From: Adiantum capillus-veneris
Taxonomy: Eukaryota; Streptophyta; Polypodiopsida; Polypodiales; Pteridaceae
Length of the DNA stretch: 64,000 nucleotides
Direction of reading: 5' to 3'
Assembly: GCA_014529385.2 (NCBI GenBank)
Contig: CM043942.1
Span: forward strand, 20,630,991-20,694,990
Positions 23,510 through 35,845 of the stretch are shown here, in pieces (position 1 is the stretch's first letter; the number at the start of each line of letters is the position of its first letter). The notes under the pieces are model-generated. The model did not search any database. It was given only the letters and a program-made list of their open reading frames with translations, and was not told where the DNA came from. The position numbers and the translations under genes are program-made.

Positions 23510-23979
23510 TGTAGATGGTTGGAAAGTCACTATGTGGGAACGTCTTCTTAGAAGATGGGCAGTGAAATATTTAGTAATTACTATGGTAATTACTACAATA
23601 AACCCGAAGTGTATAAATAGGGCCCATTACATTGTAACCGGGTTGGCAATTGTTATCACTTGGGTTAGCGCTTTGGCTATAATTGTACTTGAGAATCATT
23701 GGCAGTATTGTGGCTGTACTTTCTCTCTGTAATCATATTCGCTGTAATCTTGATCTGTAATCCCAATCATGGCATATATATCAGTTATACTTGCTTCTCT
23801 TCCAGTCTTCTGAATCTGAACCTTAATTCCAGTACCTAAGTCTAATTCTTATTTCAGCATCCAGATTCCAGTTTAGTCTCTGATTCCCGTTCAGTTTGCT
23901 GTTTGAAATCTTTCCATACTAGTAGCTGAAATCTTTCAACACTGGAATTAGTTGTCTCAAGAGATCAGCTCCAATTCCA
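23510..23979 (+). mobile_element. 5' LTR of gypsy-B
   Basis: It starts TGTAGATGGTT where repeat X is interrupted and ends CCAATTCCA, giving the TG...CA ends typical of LTRs. A TATA motif (GTATAAATAGG, near 23,610) lies in the middle. Directly downstream TTTTGGCGATCATGG may be the primer-binding site; I cannot assign the tRNA. No 3' LTR exists for comparison, so the right end is inferred. Confidence 0.65.
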
Positions 23980-24052
23980 TTTTGGCGATCATGGTGGCTC
24001 GAGCTGAAGCTCGTTGACTGAAAGACTCTTCTCCCAGTTGAAGTTTTCAGCA

Positions 24053-25757
24053 ATGGCACCAAAATCCAATCGTGGCCGAAAATCTACCATTCGTGTGGAC
24101 CCCATTCCTGAGGAGTCAGGAAGGGAGTCTGACCCAAAGCAAGAGAAGATGACTGACACTGAGGCTCAGGAGGAGCATAGTCAGGCTGATGAGGCGCAGG
24201 ACTTAGAGCACTCCAGTCATTCTCGACACCGACAGGGAGAACGGGAAGCACGGAAGGCAAAGAGTTCCAAGAATTCTCAGTCTCGCTAGAGAGATGAGGA
24301 TACCAAGGGCAGTAAGGGAAGTCACCGTACTTCTAGCAGACAAACCAGAGAAGACACTGACACTGAGACAGAGACAGAGATTGATTGGGATGCTGACACT
24401 GACAATTGCAAGAAGGCTCCCAAGCGTCATTCTGAAGCCAAGAAGAGAAGTGCCAGGATAAGTGGGTTAAAGCATGTTAACTTGTCATGCTTTTTCATGT
24501 CCCGGACAATGCTAACTAGCACAATTTTGACATATGCTAACTAGTACAATAACTTGAGCTACATCTCCAAGATCTATGACATATGATATATCAATAGAAA
24601 GCATTTGAAACAAGGAATCTAAATGTACAATCTCCGACAAATTTTGATATTATTTGTAAAAAAATTTACCGGACGCCCAACTTTTCGAAGATGTGCTAAC
24701 TTGAAACTGCTAACTAGCACAAAAAGCGCGACAAGTTAACATGCTTTCACCCAAGTAGTAATCGAAATGATTACACAGCTTCCCTGAAGATTTCCTTTCC
24801 AATATTCAAAGGATGGAAAAAGGATGATCCAGATGTTCACATACAAGCTTTCGAGCAGTATGTTGAACTAAAAAACATTGATGAGGATGATTGGGGGGAA
24901 TATTTTCCACAAACCTTGAAGGAGGCAGCAAGGAAATGGTATTACCATTACCCTGCATGCCAGCTAAGATCATATAACAAATTGCTTAAGGCCTTCAGGT
25001 TGGAATATTCAGACAATAGAGGGGACAAAGATATTCTCTGTGAATTAGATAAGATCAAACAGAGGAATTTGTCAGTCCGCAGCTATGTGGAAAAGATAAA
25101 AGAGCTAACCAGGCAGCTGCAAGAATCACCGTCTGAGAAGAGATTGAGGGCATGGTTCCTGAATGGGTTCAGAAGCAAGAAGCTTAGGGAACAAGAAGTA
25201 CCAGCCTCTACAAAAAAATTCAATGATCTGGTCCAAAGGGCATTAAAGCTGGAACAACAGGCTAAGAAGGAGAAGAGCCACAAGAAGCGAAGGACCAGTA
25301 GCGCATGCAGTAGCTCTTCTACTCAAACTTCTAATTCCAGTGAAATGTCTAGTAGCTCTGAGAGCAGCTCCAATGAACGAGCAAAGGAGAAATCAAAGAA
25401 GGGATCATGGACCAAGAAAATTGAATAGATGGCTAGGCAAATTGTAGAAATTAGCCACACAAGACAGCCAATCCGAAAGATGGAGACTTGGTGTTCAAGA
25501 TGCAAATCCAAGGACCATATCTCCAGTGAATGTCCACAATGTACCTACTGCAAGGCCTTTAGTCACCTATGGAATAATTGTGGCATCAAAATTCACCATT
25601 TTAAGAAAGGAAAGCATCTATCATCATTGGTTGCCTACACTGAACTAGTGAAGGTAGAACCAGTCAAAGTAGCTCTAGAGGTGAGACCAGGTACCAGTGG
25701 TACTGGTCAAGGACGTGGCGCAGAGGAAGAGGAAGAGGCAACTTCCAGAAAAGGAGC
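24053..25757 (+). pseudogene. Gypsy-B gag, interrupted by a MITE
   Basis: Gag builds the particle that encloses element RNA. The first suitable ATG is 24,053 (MAPKSNRGRKSTIR). An acidic, Ser/Arg-rich N-terminus runs to about 24,460 with an in-frame TAG at 24,287. A MITE then interrupts the frame. The retrotransposon gag domain resumes at about 24,753 (FPIFKGWKKDDPDVHIQAFE; KEAARKWYYHYPA; IKELTRQLQESPSEKRLRAW). A Ser-rich stretch follows, then a TAG at 25,426 with the frame continuing into zinc-knuckle sequence (WCSRCKSKDHISSECPQCTYC). A frameshift near 25,720 leads into the next segment. Confidence 0.8.
24464..24752. mobile_element. MITE of about 289 bp with 22-bp TIRs
   Basis: The ends are near-perfect inverted repeats: GGGTTAAAGCATGTTAACTT at the left, and its complement (one mismatch at base five) ending at 24,752. 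The identity extends three more bases (GTC). AAGT flanks both ends (24,460-24,463 and 24,753-24,756), a possible 3-4-bp target-site duplication. It has no coding capacity. GGG-starting TIRs with a short duplication would fit PIF/Harbinger, but the duplication is not TAA/TTA, so I leave the superfamily open. Internal GCTAACTAGCACAA motifs occur in both subterminal regions. Confidence 0.85.
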
Positions 25758-26818
25758 ATGAATTTCTATGCTTGTGGTAAGTATGGTCATTTTGCAGCCC
25801 AATGTCCAGATGCACCTATAACGACTACTACTGAGGCTAAGACAACAGAGCCAGTCCCAGTCAGAGTGGTTATCAGGAGCAAGGGAGTAGTCATTGAAGA
25901 AAGCCCATATATTTTAGAAGTACCAGTCAATCCTAACAGCAGCAAGTGTGCTCAACAAAGGGAAGTTTGGAAGACCAAAGGTAAAGAAAAGGTGGTAGGT
26001 GAGTGGCAAGAGCAGCGGGAACTAGCAGCTAAAATCACAGAGGATTTACCTAAGAAGCTGCCAGAGCAGCCAGAAATTTCTGAAGCTAGAGTCATTCAAA
26101 GGATACCAGCCCAATCGACTGATAAAGATTAGTCAGTACCGGCCATGACAGAGACCATGCTAGCTGTGGTACAAGGACTAGCTGATGAAATGGGAGTGAA
26201 TGGAAAGAGTAGAAGCACTGCAAACAAATTGCAGTGTGAAGATACCAGTTCTTCAAGCTCTGACCAAGAGAGAGAAGAAATTCATGTGAAAATTTGTGAT
26301 AGAATCCAGAAGCTAACTGTAGAGCTGGAGGATATAAGAAAGACCTTGCCTGAGGTGGCCATCTTTATTAGGCAGCGCAGGAAGACTTAGGCAGAGGCCA
26401 GAACAGTGGACATGACGGTTGTCCGAGATGATGAAGTTCCACTTATTCAGGTAGACTACAAGGTCAGGAAGCAGTGGGAACCTCTCTCAAGCGTTATCCT
26501 GGATGGAGGGACAGGAGTCAACATAATGGGAGCCCATCTTCAGCAAAGAATGGGTATCATTAATATGAAACCAGCACCATTCAAAGTGAGAATGGCAAAT
26601 CATAGAGTTGTACAAGCGACGGGTATGATTGAAAACATGCAGATAAGAGTTGGGAGGGAGAAATTCAAAACCAGTTTCCTAGTCCTAGATGTGCAGGGAG
26701 CATATGGAATGCTACTAGGGCGCCCATGGTTAAGAACAGCACATGCTGTTCATGACTATGCAAACCAAACTCTGACCATAGAAGGGGCCAGTGGCAGAAT
26801 CAAAATCCAGACCAACAA
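25758..26818 (+). pseudogene. Gypsy-B zinc knuckle and aspartic protease
   Basis: The frame opens with YACGKYGHFAAQC, a CCHC-like knuckle whose first Cys position is Phe. A charged linker follows, with in-frame TAG codons at 26,130 and 26,388. The retropepsin domain begins about 26,430, with the catalytic-loop motif ILDGGTGVNIMG and the later MLLGRPWLRTAH. Retropepsins cut the polyprotein into mature parts. The domain ends at 26,818, where the copia LTR starts. The usual gypsy loop is Asp-Gly/Ser-Gly; here it is DGGTG, as in several plant gypsy families. Confidence 0.85.
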
Positions 26819-27046
26819 TGTTACCATATACATGTGGTAGTGATGTGTGTGAACACACTAGGACCGCCGGGGCATTTTTTCCCTCTTTAGGAGGTTTTTT
26901 CCCACGTGCATTGTATATACGCTCATCACTCTAGGGCTAACTATCTTTTCCATTGCACACTAAGTAACACACTCTCTATTGTGTGCCTTGAGCTTCCTTC
27001 GTCTTCTCCAAGTTGTGTGTGTTTCTCTGCAACCCTAATTCCAACA
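26819..27046 (+). mobile_element. 5' LTR of copia-2 (228 bp)
   Basis: Begins TGTTACCATATACATGTGGT and ends ATTCCAACA. The first 25 bp recur at 31,774-31,798 after the polypurine tract, which fixes the LTR start; the primer-binding site fixes the end. GTATATAC near 26,914 may be the TATA element. Confidence 0.9.
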
Positions 27047-27048
27047 AT

Positions 27049-27060
27049 TGGTATCAGAGC
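27049..27060 (+). promoter_or_regulatory. Primer-binding site of copia-2
   Basis: TGGTATCAGAGC, two bases after the LTR, is complementary to the 3' end of plant initiator-Met tRNA, the usual primer for copia minus-strand synthesis. Confidence 0.9.
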
Positions 27061-27408
27061 AGGTCACGTCCTCCCGGGCTTAGTCGCCAGCTGCTCTAGT
27101 ACATGCCTGCTCACTTTCTCCGATTTCAGTGAGCTTTGGCGAGCGTTCGCAGGTCGAAAAATATTTTGGGGGAACTCGAAGAGCAAGGTCTGCTCAGAAT
27201 TTTGATTGCAGCTCATTTCGGTCTCCGTTTCCACTACAGATAGTACTGCACAGGCTATTTCGTCATTTTGTGCAGAATTTCTTTCAGTGCCAATTTCTGC
27301 ATAACAGGTGCCTTATAGTCTTCTACGGCTTGTGCTATATAGCACAGGTTGTTCCCGCTCCGTTTCTCCTATTTTCGGGTAGTTTTCACATCAGGTGCAG
27401 CATTTACC

Positions 27409-30400
27409 ATGGCTGACAACAACAACACATATGTGTTCAAGATGTTTGCTGTTGAGGACAAGTTGGATGGGGACAAATACCCTATGTGGGCTTATATGAT
27501 GCAACATGTTCTTGTGTCAAAAGGTGTCTGGAACATTGTGCAGGGCATTGATGTACGTCCTGGTTCTGAGGATGTAGGCGATGTTGAGGATGTTGCAGGT
27601 CTTGCTGCAAGGATTGCAGCTGTTAGAGTTGTTTTGCCTACGACAGAACAAGCTCGTTGGGATGTTAAGGATGCGCAGGCTCATGCATTTATTGCGTTGT
27701 TTGTGAAGCGCACCATTGTTCCTCACATCCGTTCAGCAAAATCTGCAAAACTAGCTTGGGATATTTTAGCAGGTCTTTATGAAAGCCGCAATGAGGCTAA
27801 AATTTCTTTGTTGCGTAAAGAGCTGGAGTCGAAGATTATGCATGAGGAAGATGATATGGACACTTTCCTTGCTAGTGTCAAGGATATCAATGAGCAGCTT
27901 ATTTCTGCAAGTGAAGTCATTTCAGACAGTTTCCTTGTGCAGACTGTTCTTGATGCCTTACCAGATTCCTACCAGAATTTTGCTAGTACTTGGAGACTGA
28001 TGACCCAAGGAAATCCTGAAGTTGTCAAGTTTGATGCATTATGCACATTGCTATTGCAAGAGACACTTTCCAGAAAAAACAGGACTAGGCAGCGTGCAGT
28101 TGAACAGGCTTTTATTGCTTCTCAAAGAAAGGGTGGTAACAGCAATGTAGCCACTTCTTATGGTTCTGCTGCGAGTGGAAAAAATTATGTTCCTAATGCT
28201 TCTGCTGACAGTACTTCGTCTGGTAATTCTGGTGATAAGGGCAAAAAGAAGATGCGTTGCCATTATTGTAAAGCCAATGATCACTTGATCAAGTCGTGTC
28301 CTAAGTTGAAGGCTAAAGAGGCTAAGAAGAAAGAGGGTGGCTGTTCCACTCCAAATGCTAGTTCCACTACAAATGCAACCATTGTTGAGTCTTCTGTGAA
28401 AGGAGAGTGTGTTGCTGATGTTGATGCAGAATGGGCTTTTAGCGCAGAGTGCACTTACAATCCTGCTATCCATGATGCATGCTTGTCAGTTGCTGCAGAT
28501 TCACATGTGTGGTATTTCGACAGTGGTGCTACAAAGCACATTACCTCACATCGTGAATTGTTTACCTCTCTCGAGTCTGTCCCTCATGGGAATTCAGTCA
28601 CTTGTGCCAACAACGCCTCTTATCCAGTTCAGGGAGTTGGAAAGATTGTGCTCACTGCTGCTAATGGCAGTTCCTTCACACTTGTTGATGCACTTTATGT
28701 ACCTGGGATCAAGAAGAATCTCTTGTTTGTATCTGTACTTGCTAGACTTGGACTTGTAGTCAAATTTGTGGATGACAGTTGTACAGTTCATGATCTCAGT
28801 TTTGGTGATGAAATTGTTGCATCTGGCCTTTTGTGCCGTGGGCTGTATAAGCTCACTTTGTATGACAAGTGGGGACAAAATTTTGCAAATGCTGTTGCAG
28901 ATTCAAGGGCTATTTCAGATGCAAAACTTTGGCATGCACGTTTTGGTCATCTGAATTTTGCCAGTTTGCTGCGTTTGCAGAAATCTGATATGGTTGCTTC
29001 TTTGTCACCTCTTGAAGCACCTATCAAACATGTTTGTGAAGGCTGTATTTTGGGTAAGATGCAGCGTTCTAATTTTCCAAAGGATGGTTCAGTTCGGGCC
29101 ACATGCAGGTTGCAGCTTGTGCATAGTGATGTTTGTGGGCCCATGCAAACTCTGTCCTTGGGCAATTACTTGTACTTCGTGACTTTCATTGATGACTACT
29201 CCAAGCATGCATGGGTATTTCCGCTTAAAAGCGAAGTCCGAAGTTTTTATGTGCTTCAAACAATTTCTGGCTATGGCTGAAAATGTCTCGAAATGTACTA
29301 TGGGCACCCTCCGTTCCGATCGAGGGGGGGAGTATATGTCTCATGAATTTAATGCATTTCTAGCTAGTCGTGAGATAAAACACCAATGTACAGTGCCTTA
29401 TACGCCTTAGCAAAATGGTGTTGCTGAGAGGAAAAACAGGTCACTGACGGAAATGGCACAATGTATGGTCAAAAGTCAAGCTTTACCGCATTCTTTTTGG
29501 CTTGAGGCCATCATGTGTGCCACTTATGTACTAAACAGGTGTCCTACGAAAGCTTTGCAGTCTATTACTCCATATGAAGCATGGCATGATAGAAAACCTT
29601 CTATTGAGCACATGCGTGTTTTTGGCTGTTTGGCATATGCTTTGGTGCCACAAGTGCAGTGCAGAAAATTGGATGATAAGGCTGTCAAATGTATTTTTGT
29701 TGGTTATAGTGCTGAAAGCAAAGGTTACAGGTTGTATCATCTGCAAAAAAAACGTTTCTGTTTTCTCGGGATGTAGTGTTTGTGGAAGATTCTGTTCAGC
29801 CCTTGTTGTCATGTACTAGAGACAGTAATGTAAGCTCACAGGACATTTATGACACTTTGTTGCCTCTTTTCAATGTTGGAAATACGAATGTAAGTTCCAA
29901 TGAGGCAAATGTACAGCCTTTGGGGGTTTCTGAAAATGTTTTAGATCAGCCTATTACTGATGCAGATGTACATGATGTACTTGATGAGGAAAGGGTTGAA
30001 AATGAGCACGCTAGAGGTATGCCAAAATGGTTGGTGCACACTTTGCGTGACAGTAAATTGGATGCACCTTTGTCTAGTCGTACTCGTTCAGGCTCTTGCC
30101 ATGCATCTTATGCATCAGATTGTTATGCTTTGGATGTGTCTAGTTTACATGATGTTGAGGAGCCTCTGAATTTTGATGAAGCACAGAATTCAGAAAATTG
30201 GATGGCTGCCATGCAATCAGAATATGATGCACTTATAGAAAATGACACATGGACTTTATGTGATTTGCCTCCTAGCAAAAAGGCCATTGGTACGAAGTGG
30301 GTTTACAAGTTGAAACGCAAACCGGATGGTGAGATCGATCGCCATAAGGCTCGACTTGTTGCAAAGGGTTATGCACAGCAAAAAGGCATAGATTACGAAG

Positions 30401-31698
30401 AGACTTTTTCTCCCACTTGTCGTATGACTACTGTACGTTTTCTATGTGCATTGGCAGCTCATTTTGGTTGGGATGTACATCAATCAGACATTTTTACTGC
30501 TTTCTTGAATGGTGACATATTTGAGGAAGTTTATGTAACGCAGCCTCGCGGTTTTGTCATAAAAGGACAAGAGGAAAAAGTGTGCAAATGTAACAAGGCT
30601 TTGTATGGGTTGAAGCAATCTCCATGTGCTTGGTATGAGAAAGCTGACACTCATTTGGTCAAACAAGGCTTTCGTAACAGTCCAACAGAAAGCACATTGT
30701 ATGTAAAGCGTGAGGGTGATGTATTTCTCATTGTGGTTCTTTATGTTGATGATTTGCTGATCACTGGACCAAATGAGAGACATATTGCTGAATTTAAGGC
30801 TGATTTGAATGCTACTTTCAAGATGAAAGATTTGGGGCTGTTGCATCATTATTTGGGTATACAGTTTAAGCAGTGTGATGGTGGTATTTCCTTGTGTCAG
30901 AAAAGTTACATAGAGACATTGCTATGTAAGTTTGGACTTGAGGATTGCAAACCTATTGCCACTCCCATGGAAACAGGTTTGAAGTTGAGTCTACATGATG
31001 CTAGCGATCCTACTGATGTCACTCTTTACCAAACTGCTGTTGGCTGCCTCATTTATGTATGCAACACGAGGCTAGATATTCAGTTTGCAGTCTCACAGGT
31101 CAGCAGATTTATGCATAGCCCAGGGTCTAAGCATTGGCAGGCTGTCAAGAGGATTTTCTGATACCTTAGTGGCACTTTACATCTTGGCTTGTTTTATCCC
31201 AAGGGGGGATCATTGCCGCGAGACTTACATGCTTTTTTGGACTCAGATTGGGCTGGTTGTTTTGACACGCGAGTGTCCACAAGTGGATTTTGTTTCATGC
31301 TTGGCAGTTCATGTATATCATGGTTGAGCAAGAAGCAACCTACTGTGGCCACTTCGAGTTGTGAGGCTGAGTACAGGGCAGTCTTCACAGTTACGGTTGA
31401 GTGTGTATGGCTCAAACGCCTTATGGCTGATTTGGGTGTTGGACAGGTCACTGCCAACACTATCTACACTGACAGTCAGAGCGCATTGGCAGTTGCGAGG
31501 AACCCAGTTTTTCATGCTCCCACAAAGCACATTGAGGTGCATTACCACTATGTCAGGGAGAGGCTCTCAGCAGGAGAGATCAGCTTGGCTTATGTGCCAA
31601 CATAGGACAACCTTGCAGATCTTTTCACAAAGGCATTGTCTCGTGAGAAGCTTGAAGCTTTCCGCAAAGCTTTGGGCTTACTCCCCTTTGTGGACTGA
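27409..31698 (+). pseudogene. Copia-2 gag-pol polyprotein, decayed
   Basis: A single copia polyprotein starting at ATG 27,409 (MADNNNTYVFKMFAVEDKLD). The UBN2-type gag domain covers residues about 30-215; the knuckle is CHYCKANDHLIKSC near 28,258-28,299. The protease has WYFDSGATKHIT near 28,510. The integrase has the HHCC zinc site (WHARFGHLN ... CEGCILGKM), VHSDVCGPM and RSDRGGEY. Reverse transcriptase has GTKWVYKLKRKPDGEIDRHK and an intact YVDDLL near 30,742. RNase H has DSDWAGC and SSCEAEYRA. Lesions: a frameshift near 29,227-29,232, TAG at 29,408, a frameshift at the A8 run 29,743-29,750, TGA at 31,159, TAG at 31,603. All domains are present, so decay was by point changes. Confidence 0.92.
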
Positions 31699-31763
31699 TC
31701 ATGTCCTCAAGGCATGGCACTTCCCTTTACTCATGTGCCAGCTCTCATTCACCGCATCACTCC

Positions 31764-31773
31764 AAGGGGGATT
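31764..31773 (+). promoter_or_regulatory. Polypurine tract of copia-2
   Basis: AAGGGGGATT directly precedes the 3' LTR start and would prime plus-strand synthesis. Confidence 0.8.
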
Positions 31774-31798
31774 TGTTACCATATACATGTGGTAGTGA
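31774..31798 (+). mobile_element. 25-bp remnant of copia-2 3' LTR
   Basis: It matches the first 25 bp of the 5' LTR exactly (TGTTACCATATACATGTGGT plus AGTGA). The next base begins gypsy-B reverse-transcriptase sequence, so about 203 bp of LTR are gone. Confidence 0.85.
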
Positions 31799-32431
31799 CG
31801 AAAAATCTTCCAGAACCATAAACATGTGTTTGCCTGGGAACATACAGATCTGAAGGGAGTAGATCCTGAAGTCTATCAACACCGAATACCACTAAAACCG
31901 GATGCTAGGCCAGTAAGATTGCAAAGATATCGGATGAACCCCAACTATGCAAAGAAGGTCAAGGAGGAGATTGATAATCTTCTCAAGGCTGGGTTTATTA
32001 CGGAAGTGGCAAGCAGTGATTGGTTATTTCCCATAGTTGTCGTTCCCAAAAAGAATGGAAAATTGAGAGTTTGTGTCGACTATAGGAAACTAAATGCCCA
32101 GACTATTAAGGTTCCATTTCCCTTACCTTTTACTGATATGTTGCTTGATGAGATCGCAGGATATGCGATGTATAGCTTCATGGATGGTTATAGCAGCTAT
32201 AATCAGCTACAGATCGCTCCTGAAGATAGAGCCAAGACCACTTTCATCACTGAGTGGGGAGCTTTCATGTATCTGGTGATGCCTTTTCGCCTCTGCAATG
32301 CACCAACTACTTTTCAGCGGTGTATGATGGAGATGTTTAATGAATTTCTTCATCGGTTCCTCGCCATTTTTATGGATGACTTCACTATCTATTCAGATGA
32401 GGAACATCACCTTCTATTCCTAGAGCAATAA
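31799..32431 (+). pseudogene. Gypsy-B reverse transcriptase, N-terminal two thirds
   Basis: The frame reads KHVFAWEHTDLKGVDPEVYQ, then VPKKNGKLRVCVDYRKLN, MPFRLCNAPTTFQRCM and the active site IFMDDFTIYS (near 32,371-32,400), which has both catalytic aspartates. The usual Phe-Gly before LCNAPTTF reads Phe-Arg. No internal stop is seen. The frame runs into repeat X near 32,427-32,431, so the thumb, RNase H and integrase are lost. The segment between protease and reverse transcriptase is also missing. Confidence 0.9.
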
Positions 32432-32449
32432 TTAGATAAGACCAATGAC

Positions 32450-32709
<260 letters not shown>

Positions 32710-34058
32710 TCCTTTAGTTAACGCATTTTTCCACGACGGTTACTTAACAGAACTGTTCAGCTATATTTTCGTAATAAAAACCGGCAGAATTTGACATGTT
32801 TTATCACATTTTTTAAAGGGGACTTGAGAATTGTTCATTTTCGAATTGTGTGAGGACCTACCCACTAAAAGGTTCTCTTAATGGCTTGTAAAAAATTAAA
32901 AGGTGCTCCTAATTCAAAGATTCCACTAAAAAACAAGAAAAACAATGCGTTGATCTATAGCACATAATGGCAGACAATGATGAAGCACATAGATCTGCAA
33001 CAATATTACCTAAGAAAAATGAATACAACATTTCCACAGAGAGAGAGAGAGAGAGAGGAAAACGCTAAAGAGAACTTAGAAGAAAATGCTAAAGAGTAGA
33101 GAAACACCTATTTATATGGACAAAAAAGTTCAAATGACTATCCATCTTCACTTGTCTTTTGACTTTCCATCTTTATCTGTCTTTTCATTTCCTAAACTCA
33201 CCCTTCACTTATCCACTTAGTATGTTTTGAAAGAATTTTTATTTTTTTGAAATTGGGGACACTAAATACTATCTCCTCTATATTTATATTCTCTTTATCT
33301 ACAAGATTCCTCTCGTGGTTCCCTTTATTACCTCTCAAGGGAATTTCTATCTTACCCGTATAAAATGAATCCGAACTCTTGGAGATGGAGTGACATAGAC
33401 TTCCAATGGCCTCCCATAACCACTTAAGGAAGTGCCTTGAGACACTGTCACTTGGAACCCATGCAACAAAAAAAGGTTGCCGCCTTGACTATTTTCACAT
33501 GTCACCTCCCCGTTTGACTGTCGCCTTGAACCTCTATGCCCACCCTTCTCTTTTGTCGTGTTGCGTTTCGCACACATTTCCCTTGGTTCTCGGTTCTTTT
33601 TTAATTTATCCTAGCTCATACCTCCTACTTGGTTGCTTCAATATAATATTGTGGTGGACACAAGACTGATTCAAGAATGATTGTGTCCACCTCTATTATC
33701 CTAGATTTGGTTCAATTATAGGTTCACACCTTGTTCCATGGACATGACATGCCACACCTCCCTCCTTAGGGACAAAAACATGGACATCTTTTTACATTTG
33801 TGGATTGAGAAGAGATTCGACATGAGTAGATACTAGTACAACGGTGCCACTTCCGGAGGTGCTAGCAATCAATGCTCATGAGTGGTAGAAAACATTCAAA
33901 GCGAAGCCTGCCTAGCTAGGAGTGTGGGCTCACAGCAAAGTTGATTCTTCTCCACAATAACAGTTTTTAATAGCAAGAATACTTTTGAGAATACCCTCTA
34001 TGGGCTCTAGAAACGACGTCAAGAGAGATACCCAAAAGGATGCCAAGTCTTCCAATGA

Positions 34059-34060
34059 CC

Positions 34061-34104
<44 letters not shown>

Positions 34105-34121
34105 GTGCACACACACAACAC

Positions 34122-34197
<76 letters not shown>

Positions 34198-34214
34198 GTG
34201 CACACACACAACAC

Positions 34215-34290
<76 letters not shown>

Positions 34291-34330
34291 GTGCACACAC
34301 AAACACACACACACACACACACACACAACA
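34059..34330. repeat. CT microsatellite block with three ACGTGCACACAC spacers
   Basis: A C13 run, then three (CT)n tracts (about 34,071-34,102, 34,125-34,195 and 34,219-34,288), each followed by ACGTGCACACACA and AACACAAT-type sequence. It is an internal expansion of the single CT/CA junction seen in copy 1 at 23,341-23,480. Confidence 0.9.
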
Positions 34331-35074
<744 letters not shown>

Positions 35075-35077
<3 letters not shown>

Positions 35078-35510
35078 TGGCAAGTCTTTTTCTCTCCCTA
35101 TTTGTGCATGCAACTACTCGTGTCGTTGGGGCTATATCGATGTTGTGTGGATCGTCTTTGCTATAAGCATAAAGGTGCCACCTTCAGTAGTGGGAGCTTC
35201 TATGTGCTGCACGAAGTGCCGCTTGCATAGCGGCTTTGGCCACAGATGCACACAACACCTATTTTTGTTTATATTTGCCCCCTTCGGTGACCTCTCTCTC
35301 TCTCTCTCTCTCAGCCGGCATGTATTTTTCTCTCTCTATTTTTGCATGCAACCGCTCGTGTCATTGGGGCTATAATGATGCTATGTGGATCGTCTTTGAT
35401 ATATGCATAAAGGCGCCACCTTCAAACAGCGGGATCTTGCGTGTGCTGCACAAAGTGATGCTTGCCTAACGACTTTAACCACAGATACACATGGCAAAGA
35501 CACATCGTTT
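35075..35510. repeat. Two-unit tandem repeat, about 237-bp period
   Basis: Units begin near 35,075 and 35,312, share TTTTTCTCTC, GCATGCAAC, TGTGGATCGTCTTTG and AAAGGCGCCACCTTC-type blocks, and are separated by a (CT)n tract at 35,291-35,312. The second unit is cut by the copia-1 LTR at 35,511. Confidence 0.8.
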
Positions 35511-35831
35511 TGTAAAGAAAGAGGATGCAAGAGAGCTACACAAGACAAGCACAAAGCACACAGAGATGGAAAGCTTCTTTTTCTTTTCACAGAAAAGAGA
35601 GTACAAAATGACTAAGTCCTAAAACTGAAAAGTAGCACATATGTACATGCGGTCACTAAGTGTGAACTCGCTAGAAGCGTACTAGGCTGGCACTATAAGT
35701 GTAGTCCAGCTGTAGAATCACTGGCAGAGATCCTCCGTGTCGGTGACCTAACGCGCCAATGAGTAAATGCCGTAAGCGGCCAAGACCGGTAGTGGATGCC
35801 AACTCAAGATGTAGAGCTCGACATCTCAACA
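35511..35831 (-). mobile_element. 3' LTR of copia-1
   Basis: On the minus strand it begins TGTTGAGATGTCGAGC and ends CTTTCTTTACA. It aligns without gaps to 41,086-41,406. Confidence 0.92.
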
Positions 35832-35845
35832 CTCCCCCTCGATCT
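35832..35845 (-). promoter_or_regulatory. Polypurine tract of copia-1
   Basis: On the minus strand the bases just before the 3' LTR read GATCGAGGGGGAG, the plus-strand primer site. Confidence 0.8.

Larger units (their letters stand above)
26819..31798 (+). mobile_element. Copia-2 element inserted into gypsy-B
   Basis: A plus-strand Ty1/copia element with a complete 5' LTR, primer-binding site, gag, protease, integrase, reverse transcriptase, RNase H and a polypurine tract. Only 25 bp of the 3' LTR remain. It starts exactly where gypsy-B protease ends, and gypsy-B reverse-transcriptase sequence follows directly after it. Confidence 0.92.
23510..32431 (+). mobile_element. Gypsy-B element, 3'-truncated, with nested MITE and copia
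   Basis: A plus-strand Ty3/gypsy element with a 5' LTR, gag, aspartic protease and the N-terminal part of reverse transcriptase. RNase H, integrase and the 3' LTR are missing: the sequence changes abruptly near 32,427-32,431 into repeat X copy 2. A MITE lies in gag, and a copia element lies between protease and reverse transcriptase. Confidence 0.85.

Noticed and set aside
25758-25761. ATGA overlap in gypsy-B as a coupled-translation site
   Set aside because: The Arg/Gly-rich frame leading into the knuckle is continuous through this ATG, so the stop belongs to a frameshifted reading and the overlap looks accidental.
28051-28473. Minus-strand frame of 140 codons over copia-2
   Set aside because: It is a shadow of the plus-strand gag and protease coding sequence and shows no motif of its own.
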